DNA of 64,000 bases from JAHELQ01 sp964491915 (GTDB lineage Bacteria > Acidobacteriota > Aminicenantia > UBA2199): positions 1 to 64,000 of the forward strand of contig CAZBHS010000004.1 of the NCBI GenBank assembly GCA_964491915.1, given 5' to 3'. A program made the translations under genes and the position numbers. Under the pieces are notes generated by a model. That model worked only from the letters and a program-made list of their open reading frames with translations. It searched no databases and was not told the origin of the DNA. Positions 20,941 to 32,900 of the stretch are shown one piece after another (the first letter of the stretch is position 1; each line of letters opens with the position of its first letter).

Positions 20941-23900
20941 ATGATTATCAAAAAATTCTTGACACAGGTCGAGAGAACACCGGAAGCCGTCGCAGTCAAA
21001 ACGATTCGTGAATCTGCCACCTACCGGCAGTTGTACCGGTATGGATGTAGGGTGGCGGATGCTTTCCCGCCGGGCATGACCGGGGAGCGTGCCGCTTTAC
21101 TGTTCCCCCACGGTATCGATATGATCGCCTCGCTGGTTGGATCATGCATGAACGGGACTGTATTTGTTCCTCTGGATCGCACATACCCGGAGCACCGGTT
21201 GGTGTATATGTTAAAAAATTCAGGCGCCCGCGTGCTCCTCACCAATTCACCCAACCATTCGCAGGCGGAGCGGTTGGTTCGGCAATTGGAAGAGCCGGTG
21301 ATGATTCTGTGCATCGACCGCTTGCCGGAAGGGGGAAAAGAGATTGAGCCGCCGGCGCTGGACCTCGATCCCGGAAGTCTCGCTTATATTTTGTATACCT
21401 CAGGCTCCACCGGGTTGCCCAAAGGGGTGAAACAAACGAGGGAAAACCTGCTGTATTATGTGCGCAATTGGATCCAGCGCTTCTCGCTCCAGCCGGGGGA
21501 TCGCATGACCTTTCTCACCGCCTTCAGTCACGATGGGGCGCAACAGGACATCTGGTCGGCCCTGTTGAGCGGTTCGACTCTCTATCCTTTTAATATCAAA
21601 CAGCAAGCCGACAGCCGCCGCTTGGCCGAATGGGCCAGGGAGGAAAGGATCACTGTCTGGCATTCGGTCCCGACCCTGTTTCGATTTTTTACAGATAGCC
21701 TGTCCCCCGACGACCGGTTCGACGATCTACGCTGGATTCTTTTGGGCGGCGAACCTCTCAGGGATCGTGATATAGAGGTTTTTGACCGCTATTTCCCCAC
21801 AGCCGGCCTCGCCAATGTTTACGGACAGACCGAGTCGTCTGTCAATTCCATCTGGGCGCACCGCGCGGGTGATTCCGCCCGTTTGGGGGAGCTGGGAGAA
21901 CCTCTGGACAACACGGAATTATTACTGGTCAATGATGATGGCGAAATTGTCGATGATATCGGTAGCGGGGAAATTGTCGTCGCCTGTCCCCATATCGCTC
22001 CCGGTTATTGGCAAAACGGCGGGGCTTCGGAGGACACGTTCACAGAGGACCCGGACCTGGGGCGTTTGTATTGGACCGGCGATCTGGGTGGGCTGAAAGG
22101 AAGCGGGGCCATCGAAATACTCGGGCGCCGGGATTTCCAGGTGAAAATTCGCGGCTTCCGGGTGGAAACCGGAGAAATCGAATCCTCCCTCTTGCGCCAC
22201 GATTCGGTGGCCGAAGCGGTTGTGCAATGTAGAACCGACCGGCAAGGAGAACCGTTCCTTTGCGCCTATTTTGTCCCCTCCTCTGAGCAAGCGGGTGTGG
22301 AACTCGACACACTCCGGCAATTTCTCAACCGTTTTTTACCCGATTATATGGTCCCGGCTCAGTTCGTGTCCCTGGAGCAAATGCCCCTCACCCCCAATGG
22401 GAAAATCAACCGGCAGGCGCTGCCGGATCCTGCCTCGTTCGAGGATGAACGGCCCAAAACTCCGCCGGTTTCCCCAACCGAAGAGGCGCTGGCTGTTATC
22501 TGGGCCGGCGAACTGAAGATCGGAGTTTCGGATATTTACCGGGAATCCAATTTTTTTGAGTTGGGAGGCCACTCCCTCAAGGGGGTGAATGTCATCGCCA
22601 AAGTCCACCGGGCTCTCAAGGCGAAACTGGAATTGGAGGATATTTTTCTCTATCCCCAATTGTACGAATTGGCCGGCCATATCGACGGTAGTGGAAAAGA
22701 AAGTTATCAATCCATTCCCATGGCTCCGCCCCGTCCCTATTACAGAGCCTCTTCCCAGCAGAGGCGCCTCTTCTTTTTGCAGCAAATGGCTCCGGAAAGT
22801 ACCGCCTACAATCTCCCGGATCTGTTTGAATTCAATGGGCGTCTGGATCCTGAAAAAATTGCCGCTGTGTTCCGTCAATTGCCCCGCAGGCATGACAGTC
22901 TGCGCACCTCGTTTCGACTGCAAGAGGATCAGCCGGTGCAGGTGATCGAACCGGAAGCGGACGTGCCGTTTGAAATTCATGATTTTACCGCCATAGAAGA
23001 GGATAATCCCGCTAAAAACGAGCATGTGCGCCGTATTGTTTCCGAGTTTGTCCGGCCCTTCCAATTAGATACGGCGCCGCTAATGCGGGCGGCTCTACTA
23101 TCTCTTCCCGGCGGCCGGCAACTTTTTTTAGTGGATGCCCATCATATTATCGCCGACGGGTTATCGCTCGAAATATTTTACAATGAATTTCACGCGTTGT
23201 ACGACGGTAAGACGTTACCGCCGCAGCGGTTGCAATACAAAGACTATTCAGAATGGTTGCATCAAGACGGTAGGAGTGAACGTCTCCTTAAACAGCAGGA
23301 ATTCTGGTTGACACAATTCTCCGGGGAGATCCCGGTCCTGCGATTACCCACGGATTTTACGCGTCCGGCGGTCCGGGGATTCGACGGTGGAAAACTGCGG
23401 TTTTCCTTCGACCCGCGCCTCAGCAACCGGTTGCTGGGATTTTCTTCAGATAAAGGGACCACGTTGTATATGGTCTTATTGGCAATCGTGAACATTCTCT
23501 TGCATAAATTGAGCCGTCAGGAGGATATTGTCGTTGGAACTCCTGTGGCGGGACGGCAGCATGAGGATGTGCGCAATATCATCGGAATGTTCGTCAACAC
23601 CCTGCCGTTGAGATCTTTTCCGGCGAAAGAGAAGCGGTTTTCGAGCCTGTTGCGGGAAATCCGGCAGTTCACCATCCGCGCCTTCGACAACCAGGATTAT
23701 CCCTTTGAAGATCTGGTGGAAAAGGCGGCGGTTCAGAGGGATACCTCCCGCAGCCCCCTGTTCGATGTGATGTTCGGGCTTCACAACCAGAGTTCGGTTC
23801 TAGTTGATGACGCCGGCCACCCCCAGGACCTGAAACTGGCCATTCCTGGATTTCAGAAGCATATCGCTAAATTCGACCTCACACTGCACGCCATTGAAGG

Positions 23901-26900
23901 AAACGATAGTCTGATGTTTTCATTGGAATACAGCGCCCAATTGTTTAAAATCGCGACAGTGGAGCGTTTCGTCCGATACTTCGAGGCCATTGCCAGGGAG
24001 GTGAGCGAAAACCCGGAACTAGAACTGAGAGATATCGATATTCTCTCGCCAAACGAAAAACAGCGATTGGTGGTTGAGTTCAACAATACAGCCGCTCCTT
24101 ATCCGGCGGATAAAACCATCTATGAAATCTTTGAAGAACAAGCCGGCCAAACTCCGGATCGCATCGCCCTGGCGGCGGAGAGCCAACTCTCCTATCGAGG
24201 CCTTCTCACCCAGGCAAAAACCATTGCGCGTTATTTGCGGGAACAGGGGGCAGGTCCCGGTTCCATTGTCCCCTTCGTGATGGACCGCTCGATTGAAATG
24301 ATGACGGTCATTTACGGCATTGTCGCTTCCGGCGCCGCTTATTTGCCGATTGTTCCCTCTATGCCGGCCCAACGGATCTCCCTTATCCTGGCTGATTGCG
24401 GCGCGCGGTTGCTCCTGACCTCCAGATGTTTTGCTGGAGAATACAGGTTCGATGGAGAAAAAATATATGTGGAAGACATTGATGGTCATGACGAATACTA
24501 TGAAACGAAATTACAAGCCGCCGGCTCATGCGACCCTCTGTATGTGATTTACACCTCCGGTTCAACCGGAACGCCCAAGGGTGTCGTTGTGGAGAACCGG
24601 CCGGTGGTGAACCGGTTGTGGTGGATGCAACAAACGTATCCGCTGGTTGCCGGTGATGTGCTTCTGCAAAAAACAACCGTTATGTTCGACGTGTCGGTGT
24701 GGGAGCTGTTCTGGTGGAGTTTGGCCGGGGCGCGTTTGGCGTTGTTGGGGGCCGGGCAGGAGAAGTTTCCCGAATCTATTTGCTCCGCTATCGCTGGCTT
24801 CGGAGCGACGGTCATTCACTTTGTTCCATCCATGCTGCTGGCGTTTCTGCGCTACCTTGAAGACTCGCCCGGCAGTGTTGCCGGTTGTATCTCCCTCAAC
24901 CGTGTATTCGCCAGCGGAGAGGCTCTGGAAGCTTCACATGTTCAGGCATTTAACGCATTATTGGCTAAAAACGGTAACACTCATCTCACCAATCTTTATG
25001 GACCCACCGAAGCAACCGTGGATGTGTCGTATTTCGATTGCCCCCTGGATACTGTTCCCGATAGCGTTCCCATCGGCGTCCCCATAAACAACACCGCTCT
25101 CCTGGTAATGGACGGCAATGAATTGCTGCCGGCGGGAGTTCAGGGAGAGCTATGGATCGGCGGAGACCAGTTGGCCCGCGGCTATTTGAACCGGCCCGAA
25201 CTGACGGCGGAAAAGTTCGTTCATGTGGATGCCGGAGATGGAAGCCGGCGCTACTACCGCACCGGCGATCTGGCCTGCCGGCGTGAAGACGGGAACATCC
25301 AGTATCTGGGCCGCATCGACCATCAGGTGAAACTGCGGGGATTCCGCATCGAGCCTGGAGAGATCCAGCACTGCTTGCTTCGGCATGAAGCGGTGGACGA
25401 GGCGCTGGTAACTGTGGCCGGCGACTCCACCGGCGATCCGGTCTTGACCGCTTATCTGGTGCTTCGGGACGCGGGGGAGGAGGCGATCCCCGCCATCCGC
25501 GACTCTTTGAGCGAACAACTCCCCGCCTACATGATTCCAACCTTCTTTATGCCGTTGGATGAGTTTCCCCTCACTAACAGCGGGAAAATCGACCGCCGCG
25601 CCTTACCATTGCCGGCGGCAACCGGATCGACCGAAGATAAAATTCCTGTCTCCGGTCCCTGGGAAGAAAAACTCGCGCATCTCTGGGCGGAGGTCCTGGG
25701 CCTGGATATCCAATCCATCGGCGCAACCGGCAATTTCTTCCGGCTAGGCGGCCATTCGCTCAAAGCGACGGTTCTGGCCTCGTATATTCACCGGGATTTC
25801 GACGTCCGCTTGCCGCTGCCGCAAATTTTCAAAACTCCCACCATCAGGGGATTGGCCAACTATATCCAGTCCGCCGCTAAACAACGGTTTCATCAGATTC
25901 ATCCCGCCGCCCCCAGCGATGCCTACCCTCTGTCGTCCGCTCAAAAAAGGATGTACATTCTCCAGCAAATGGACGGCGACGGCACAGTCTACCACATCCC
26001 ACAGGTTGTCCCGATCAATCAAAAGATAGATCCCGCCACAGTCCGACAAACTCTGCGGCGCATTACAGAGCGTCATGAAAGCTTCCGCACTTCGTTTCAC
26101 ATGCTGGACGGCGAGCCGAAACAAACGGTGCACCCCCAGGTGGAGATCGACCTCGACTATTACGACCAGTCTGAACTCCCAGACAACTCCGCCGGCAATG
26201 CCGCCGCCATCATGAATCGCTTCATCCGGCCCTTCGATCTAACAGCGCCGCCGCTCCTGCGCGTGGCCCTTGTCAAGCTGGAGACGGAGCGGTTTCTCTT
26301 GCTGGCGGACATGCACCATATCATCAGCGACGGCGTGTCCATGGATATTCTGGTGAGGGACTTTTTGGATTTTTATAACGGCGTTGAACCTCAACCTCTG
26401 CGGCTTCAATACAAAGATTTCGCCGTCTGGCAAAATTCCGAGTCCACGCGGGCGTTATTGACGGACCAGGAGTCTTTCTGGCTGGAACGATTGAACGGGG
26501 AGTTACCGGTTCTGGATCTGCCGCTGGATTATACGCGGCCGGCGGTTCAGGATTTTTCCGGCGACGCGGTGTCGTTCGAGATTGGGGAAGGTCCATTGGG
26601 GGAACTGCGGAGTCTAGCCTCCGCCAATGACGCCACGCTCTTTATGGCGCTGTTGACAGTGACCTATTGCTGGCTCTTTTTCCTGTCCCGGCAGGAAGAC
26701 ATCATCGTCGGCTCCCCGGTGGCGGGACGAAGCCACGCCGATTGCGCCGGTATTATCGGCATGTTCGTCAATACGCTGGCGCTTCGGGCAATGCCCTCGG
26801 CCGGCAAATCGTTTCTCACTCTCCTGCAAGAGGTGCGGGATGGAGCGTTGGAAGCTCTGGATAACCAGGATTATCCCTTCGAGGAATTGGTGGATCGCGT

Positions 26901-29900
26901 GGGAACCGGACGGGATGCCGGCAGGAATCCGTTGTTCGATGTGATGTTCGCCCTCCATGAAGGGGGAGAGGACGATGGCGACGCGGCGCCGGTGTTCGGC
27001 AACGCGGTGGCCCGTTTCGACTTGACAGTCACAGCCCTTGTTTTGCCCGCACGGATAAAGGTGACGGTGGAGTATGGGACTCGTTTGTTTCGCCGTCAGT
27101 CCATCGATCTCTTCTGCCGCTTGTTTTCCCAGGTGGCGGATTCGGTGGCGAACGATCCCCATCGAGCGCTCGCTCGACTGGATATCACATCTCGGGCAGA
27201 TAAAGATAGGCTGCTTCATGAATTCAACGATAACGCCGCGCCCTTTCCCGCAGAATGCTCCATTCCCGCGATTTTTAATCGTCAGGTGGAACTCTTTTCA
27301 CACCGGACCGCTCTGGTATGGGACGCGAACCATCATCTCAGTTATAAGGAATTGGACCGCAACGCCTCATTGTTAGCCGCCAGATTGGCGGCCAAAGGGG
27401 TGACGGAGCAATCCATCGTCGCTCTGGCGGCCGGGCGGGGCGAGGCGATGATGAGTGGGATATTGGGTATATTGAAGGCCGGATGCGCCTATCTTCCGAT
27501 TGATCCTGAATACCCGGCGGCCCGGATAACGTTTATGCTTCACGATAGCGCGGCGTCGCTGGCGGTCACAGCGGGTGATGATTTGCCGTTATTGGAGGGG
27601 ATTGATATAGTGGGCCATGGAAGAGCGGACAGTTGCGAACCGGCGCCGCCGGAAGTAGATATGCCGGATCGAGTCCATCATCCCGATAATCCGGCCTATA
27701 TTATCTACACCAGCGGAACCACCGGAAAACCAAAAGGCACCCTCGCCACCCACAGAAACGCCATCCGCGTGGTGAAAAACACCAATTATATCGAACTATT
27801 CGAAACCGACCGCTTGCTGCAATTGTCCAGCTTCGCCTTTGACGGTTCGGTCTTCGACATTTTTGGAGCCTTGCTCAACGGCGCTTGCTTATTGTTACTT
27901 TCAAAAGAGGAGATCCTATCGGCGAGAACGCTATGTCAAACGATCCAACGGCGACAGACGACGGTGTTTTTTGTCACCACCGCTCTGTTCAATACATTGG
28001 TGGACCTTGACCTTCAGAGTTTGAAGGGAGTCCGGCGCATCCTGTTCGGCGGTGAGCGGGTCAGTGTGGACCACGCGCGACGGGCTCTGGCCTATTTAGG
28101 CGCCGATACCGTCATCCATGTGTACGGCCCCACTGAAACAACCGTGTTCGCCACCTATTATCCGCTCCGCGGCATTGAAGAACGGTCTCTTACGGTTCCC
28201 ATCGGCGGTCCGGTTGCCAACACCTCTATTTATGTCCTGTCAAAATCGCTAACATTACTTCCTATCGGAGTGCCGGGCGAACTATATATCGGCGGACCGG
28301 GGCTGGCCCGAGGTTACCTGAACCGTCCGGAACTGACGGCGGAAAAGTTTGTGCCCGATCCCTTCGACAGCGACGGCCGACTCTACGCTTCCGGCGATTT
28401 GGGGCGGTTTTTGGAAGGGGGCGATGTGGAATTTATCGGCCGCATCGATCAACAACTAAAAATCCGCGGTTTCCGCATCGAACCGGCGGAAATCCAGCGG
28501 CATCTTCTAAATCTCGAGCAAATCCGCGACGCGGTGGTGGTCCCTTGCAAAGATTCACACGGCGAGACCTTTCTTGCCGCGTATATCGTGGGAGATGAAG
28601 ATCCGGATGCACAAGCGGTTCGCCGGCGTTTGCAGAGTTCGTTGCCTGACTATATGATTCCTTCCGCCATCATCCCCATCCCGACTATTCCATTGAACGC
28701 CAACGGCAAAGTGGATCGCTCCGCGCTGCCTTTGCCGCGCCTGATAGCTTCAGACGCCGTCACACCTCCGCGGAGCCGGTTGGAAGAGCAATTGAGAGAA
28801 ATATGGGCCGCCATTCTTGGATTGGAAACCGAAGTAATTGGAATCGACAGCGGATTTTTCGACATTGGCGGCCATTCGCTGCGGGCAACGGTACTGGCGG
28901 CGAAGATTCAGACACACGTCGGCGTCAAAATTCCGTTGACCGAGATCTTCCGAAATCCCACCATTCGCGGCATTGCCTCGTTCCTGAAACAGGCGGCCCC
29001 AGCCAATGACGACGGGCCGCGAGCGGTGGAAAAACGGGAATACTATCCATTGGCCTCCGAGCAAAAACGCATGTATCTCATTCAAGCCATGAACCCCGGC
29101 TCCACCCTGTACAACATGCCCTATCCAATGCTTCTAAACCAACCGCTGGGGATGGACCGGGTGCGAAACATCTTCGTCGCACTTATCCAACGGCACGAGA
29201 GTTTGCGGACCGGTTTTGAAATCCACCATGGCGAGCCTGTGCAGATTGTTCAAGATGAGGTGGATTTCGCTGTCGAATCCCTGGATGACATTCTGTCGGA
29301 TGAGGACGCGATCAATCGCTTCGTCCGCCCGTTCCAAATGTCGGAGGCGCCGCTCCTGCGAGTGGCTCTGGGGGCTCGAAACGATGGGAAAGAAATACTG
29401 CTGGTGGACATGCACCATATTATCTCCGACGGCACCACCTTCGGAATTTTGCTGAGAGATTTTTCCCGTCTTGCCGGTGGCGAACGTTTGCCTCGACTAC
29501 CGCTGCAATACAAAGATTACGCCTGCTGGCAACAGACCCGTCTCGAATCTCCGGCAGGGGCCTTGCAAGAAGAGTATTGGCTCAAAGAGTTCTCCGGCGA
29601 GCTTCCGGTTCTGGATTTGCCCCTGGATCATCCCCGGGCGCCGCGACCCTCTTCTCGAGGGAAATCTGTCGAATTTGCCATTCCGCCTGATGTTACCGCT
29701 TCTTTGAGGGGTGTGGCCGGCGCTCTCAATATCAGCGTGTTTATGATGTCGCTGGGTTTGTTGAATATTCTATTGGCGACCTTGAGCGGTCAGGACGACA
29801 TTGTGGTGGGGACAGTCACGGCCGGCAGGGAGTATGACCAATTGTCGAGTGTCGCCGGGATGTTTGTCAACACTCTGCCGCTGAGGAATTTTCCCCGGCT

Positions 29901-32900
29901 CGAAAGCCCTTGCGTCGATTTTCTGGAAGAGACCGGACGCCGCACTCTGCGGGCATTCGAGAACCAGGATGTCCAATTCGACCATTTGCTGGAGCGATTG
30001 GCCATCGACAATAGAGATGGGCGGCACCCCTTGTTCGATGTGATGATCTCTATGCAAAATATCGATATGCCTTTGTTGGAACCGGGAGACTCTGAATTTG
30101 AATCCATGCCGGTGGAGAACAGGCCGCAGCAGGCGAAATTCGACCTGACCTTCCGTGTGGGGGAATCCGCGGACCAATTGTTTTATTCTTGCGTGTATCG
30201 AGATTCTCTGTGGGAATCCGCCTTCATCGAACGGTTTTGCCGTTATTTTACCAATATATGCGAGCAGGTGGCAAAAAATCCCCGGCAAGATATCGGTTCC
30301 ATTGATATGTTGTCCCAAGAGGAGCGGCAATGGATTTTGTTCGAACTCAATGATACGGACGCGGACATGCCGGCCCATCCGGTTCTCTGGCGCTTGTTCC
30401 ATGAACGGGCGAAAAGTATGCCGGACGCTGTGGCAATGGCGGCTCCTTTGCTGCCGCCGGCGGATTACCGACTGGAGCACCAGGTCACGTACAATTGGTT
30501 GTTGGAGCGATCTAACGCTTTGTCGGCGATTCTTCAAACACAAGGCGCCGGCCCCGACCGGATTGTCGCCGTCTGTACGCGGCGGACAGTCGAGATGGCG
30601 GCGGCGATTCTCGGTGTGTTGCGGGCCGGCGCGGCATACCTTCCCATCGATGCCTCTTGCCCGCGGCAGAGGATGGAGTTTCTCCTCCGTGATAGCGGGG
30701 CGACGATTGTCGTAACCGACAGCGCCGCCGGGGGCCGGCTGGAAGATCTCGATGCCCGGCCCCTGTGCATAAAAATGGATGAAATCGATAACGGCAATGT
30801 AAATGGAGCGGAAGAATCTTTTGGCTCAGAACCCCATCATCTCGCCTATGTCATTTACACATCCGGTTCCACCGGCCTTCCCAAAGGGGTATTGGTGGAA
30901 AACCGGAACGCCGTCAACACTGTGCAATGGTTCCGGGAGCGTTACAATTTAGGAAACCGGGAGCGAATTCTGCAGTTGACTCGAATTACGTTCGACGCCA
31001 GCGTCAATCAGATTTTCGGCGCATTGTTCTCCGGGTCCCGACTGTGCGTCGCCGACCTGGATAGAATGGAGGGGCTCCATCGGCTCAGGCGGGATATTCA
31101 GCGGCAACGCGTCACTCTGGTGAACTTCGTGCCCCGTTTGTTGGCTGAATTATTTACCGGCGGCGCCCCTCTCGGGGATGTCGATACAGTTATCTCCGGG
31201 GGCGAATCGCTCGAGGCTGGTCTCAAAAACCGGTTGCTCGAAGCCGGTTATCGAGTGGATAATCAATACGGCCCCACCGAAGCCACCATCGACGCGTTGG
31301 CCGAAGAGTGCGGTCCGGAATCCGTCACTCTGGGACGCCCCATCGCCAATACCCAATGTTATGTTCTGGATCGCATGCTTCGTCTGTGCGCTCCTGGAGT
31401 GGCGGGGGAATTGTGCGTCGCCGGCGCCGGCGTGGCCCGCGGGTATCTGAACAATCCTGAATTGACAGACCGTTTGTTTGTGGACAATCCCTTTGGGAAG
31501 GGCAAGATGTATCGCACCGGCGATGTGTGCCGGGTCACCGACGACGGGCGCTTCCAATTCGTAGGCAGAGCCGACCGGCAGGTGAAAATTCGCGGGAACC
31601 GGGTGGAATTGGGGGAAATCGAAGCGATGCTTCAGGAGCACGAATCCATCAAAGAGGTGGCTGTGGCGGCAAGAACCGGCCCGGACAGTCAACCGGTATT
31701 GATCGCTTATGCCGTACCTGTCCCCAATCATGACGATGAGAAGCTCGAAGATTCTTGGAGGCAATGGTTGGTTGGGAAAGCTCCCTCTTATATGATTCCC
31801 GATTATTTTATGACTATCGAAAAGATTCCCCTCACCGCCAATGGTAAACTCGACGCCAATGCATTGCCTGAACCTGATATCGATACATGCGACGGCTTCA
31901 TCGAACCTTCGACGCCGGCGCAAAAGACATTGGCGGCCATCTGGAAGAAGACGCTAAAGCGAAAACAGGTCGGCGTCGATGACGACTTCTTTCAAATCGG
32001 CGGCAATTCTCTAACGGTGCTGGTGTTGATTGGCGGCATTCATGACGCCTTTGGCGTTGATTGGCCGTTGACAAGGATTTTCCAGACGCCTGTGTTAAAA
32101 GATCAGGCGGCGTTGTTGGCAGGGGATTCAACCCAGTCCGTCCTGGAAGAACCCGGACTTCTAATCAATAAACAGCGGGAGCAATATCTCTTTTGCTTTC
32201 CTCCAGGCATCGGCTATGGCATGAGTTACATGCAATTGGGGACATATTTGGATGATATCGCGCTGTATGCTTTCGATTATATCGACGAACCGGACATCAT
32301 GGACCGCTATGTATCGACAATTCAGCGGCATCAACCCGAAGGTCCCATCATTTTGTTGGGATACTCCGCCGGGGGCAAGCCGGCCATCGAGGTGGCCGGG
32401 CTTCTGGAAAAGCGGGGGCGGGATGTGTCGGACATTATTTTATTGGATTGCTATAGCCGTCGTCAAGAACCGGATCCCGAAGAGGTGGCGGAGCTGGATC
32501 GGGCAATGATTCTGGATCTCAGAGCGGCGATGCAAAAATACGGCCTTGAATTTATGCAGGAGCGCGTCATAGATACAATGAACAGTTACAAAGCGTTTCA
32601 CAAGAACCTGTCGCTAAAAGGGACGGTGAACGCGGTTATCCACCTGATTCAGGCCAATGATGCCGCCAAAGGCTCCGAAGGTTGGTCTCGATTCAGCAAT
32701 CATCCGCAACGGGATTACCGCGGTTACGGTATACACAGGGAAATGTTGGCATACGGCTCTATTGAAAAGAACAGCGCCATTATCAAAAGTATTCTCAGTA
32801 GCCGGAGTACAATGGCTGCCGCTGATTTTCACTTGACCTCCCAGATGATGGATTCCCATCGCGTGCTTTCCTCAACCGCGGCCCTATTTCTGGAATTTGT

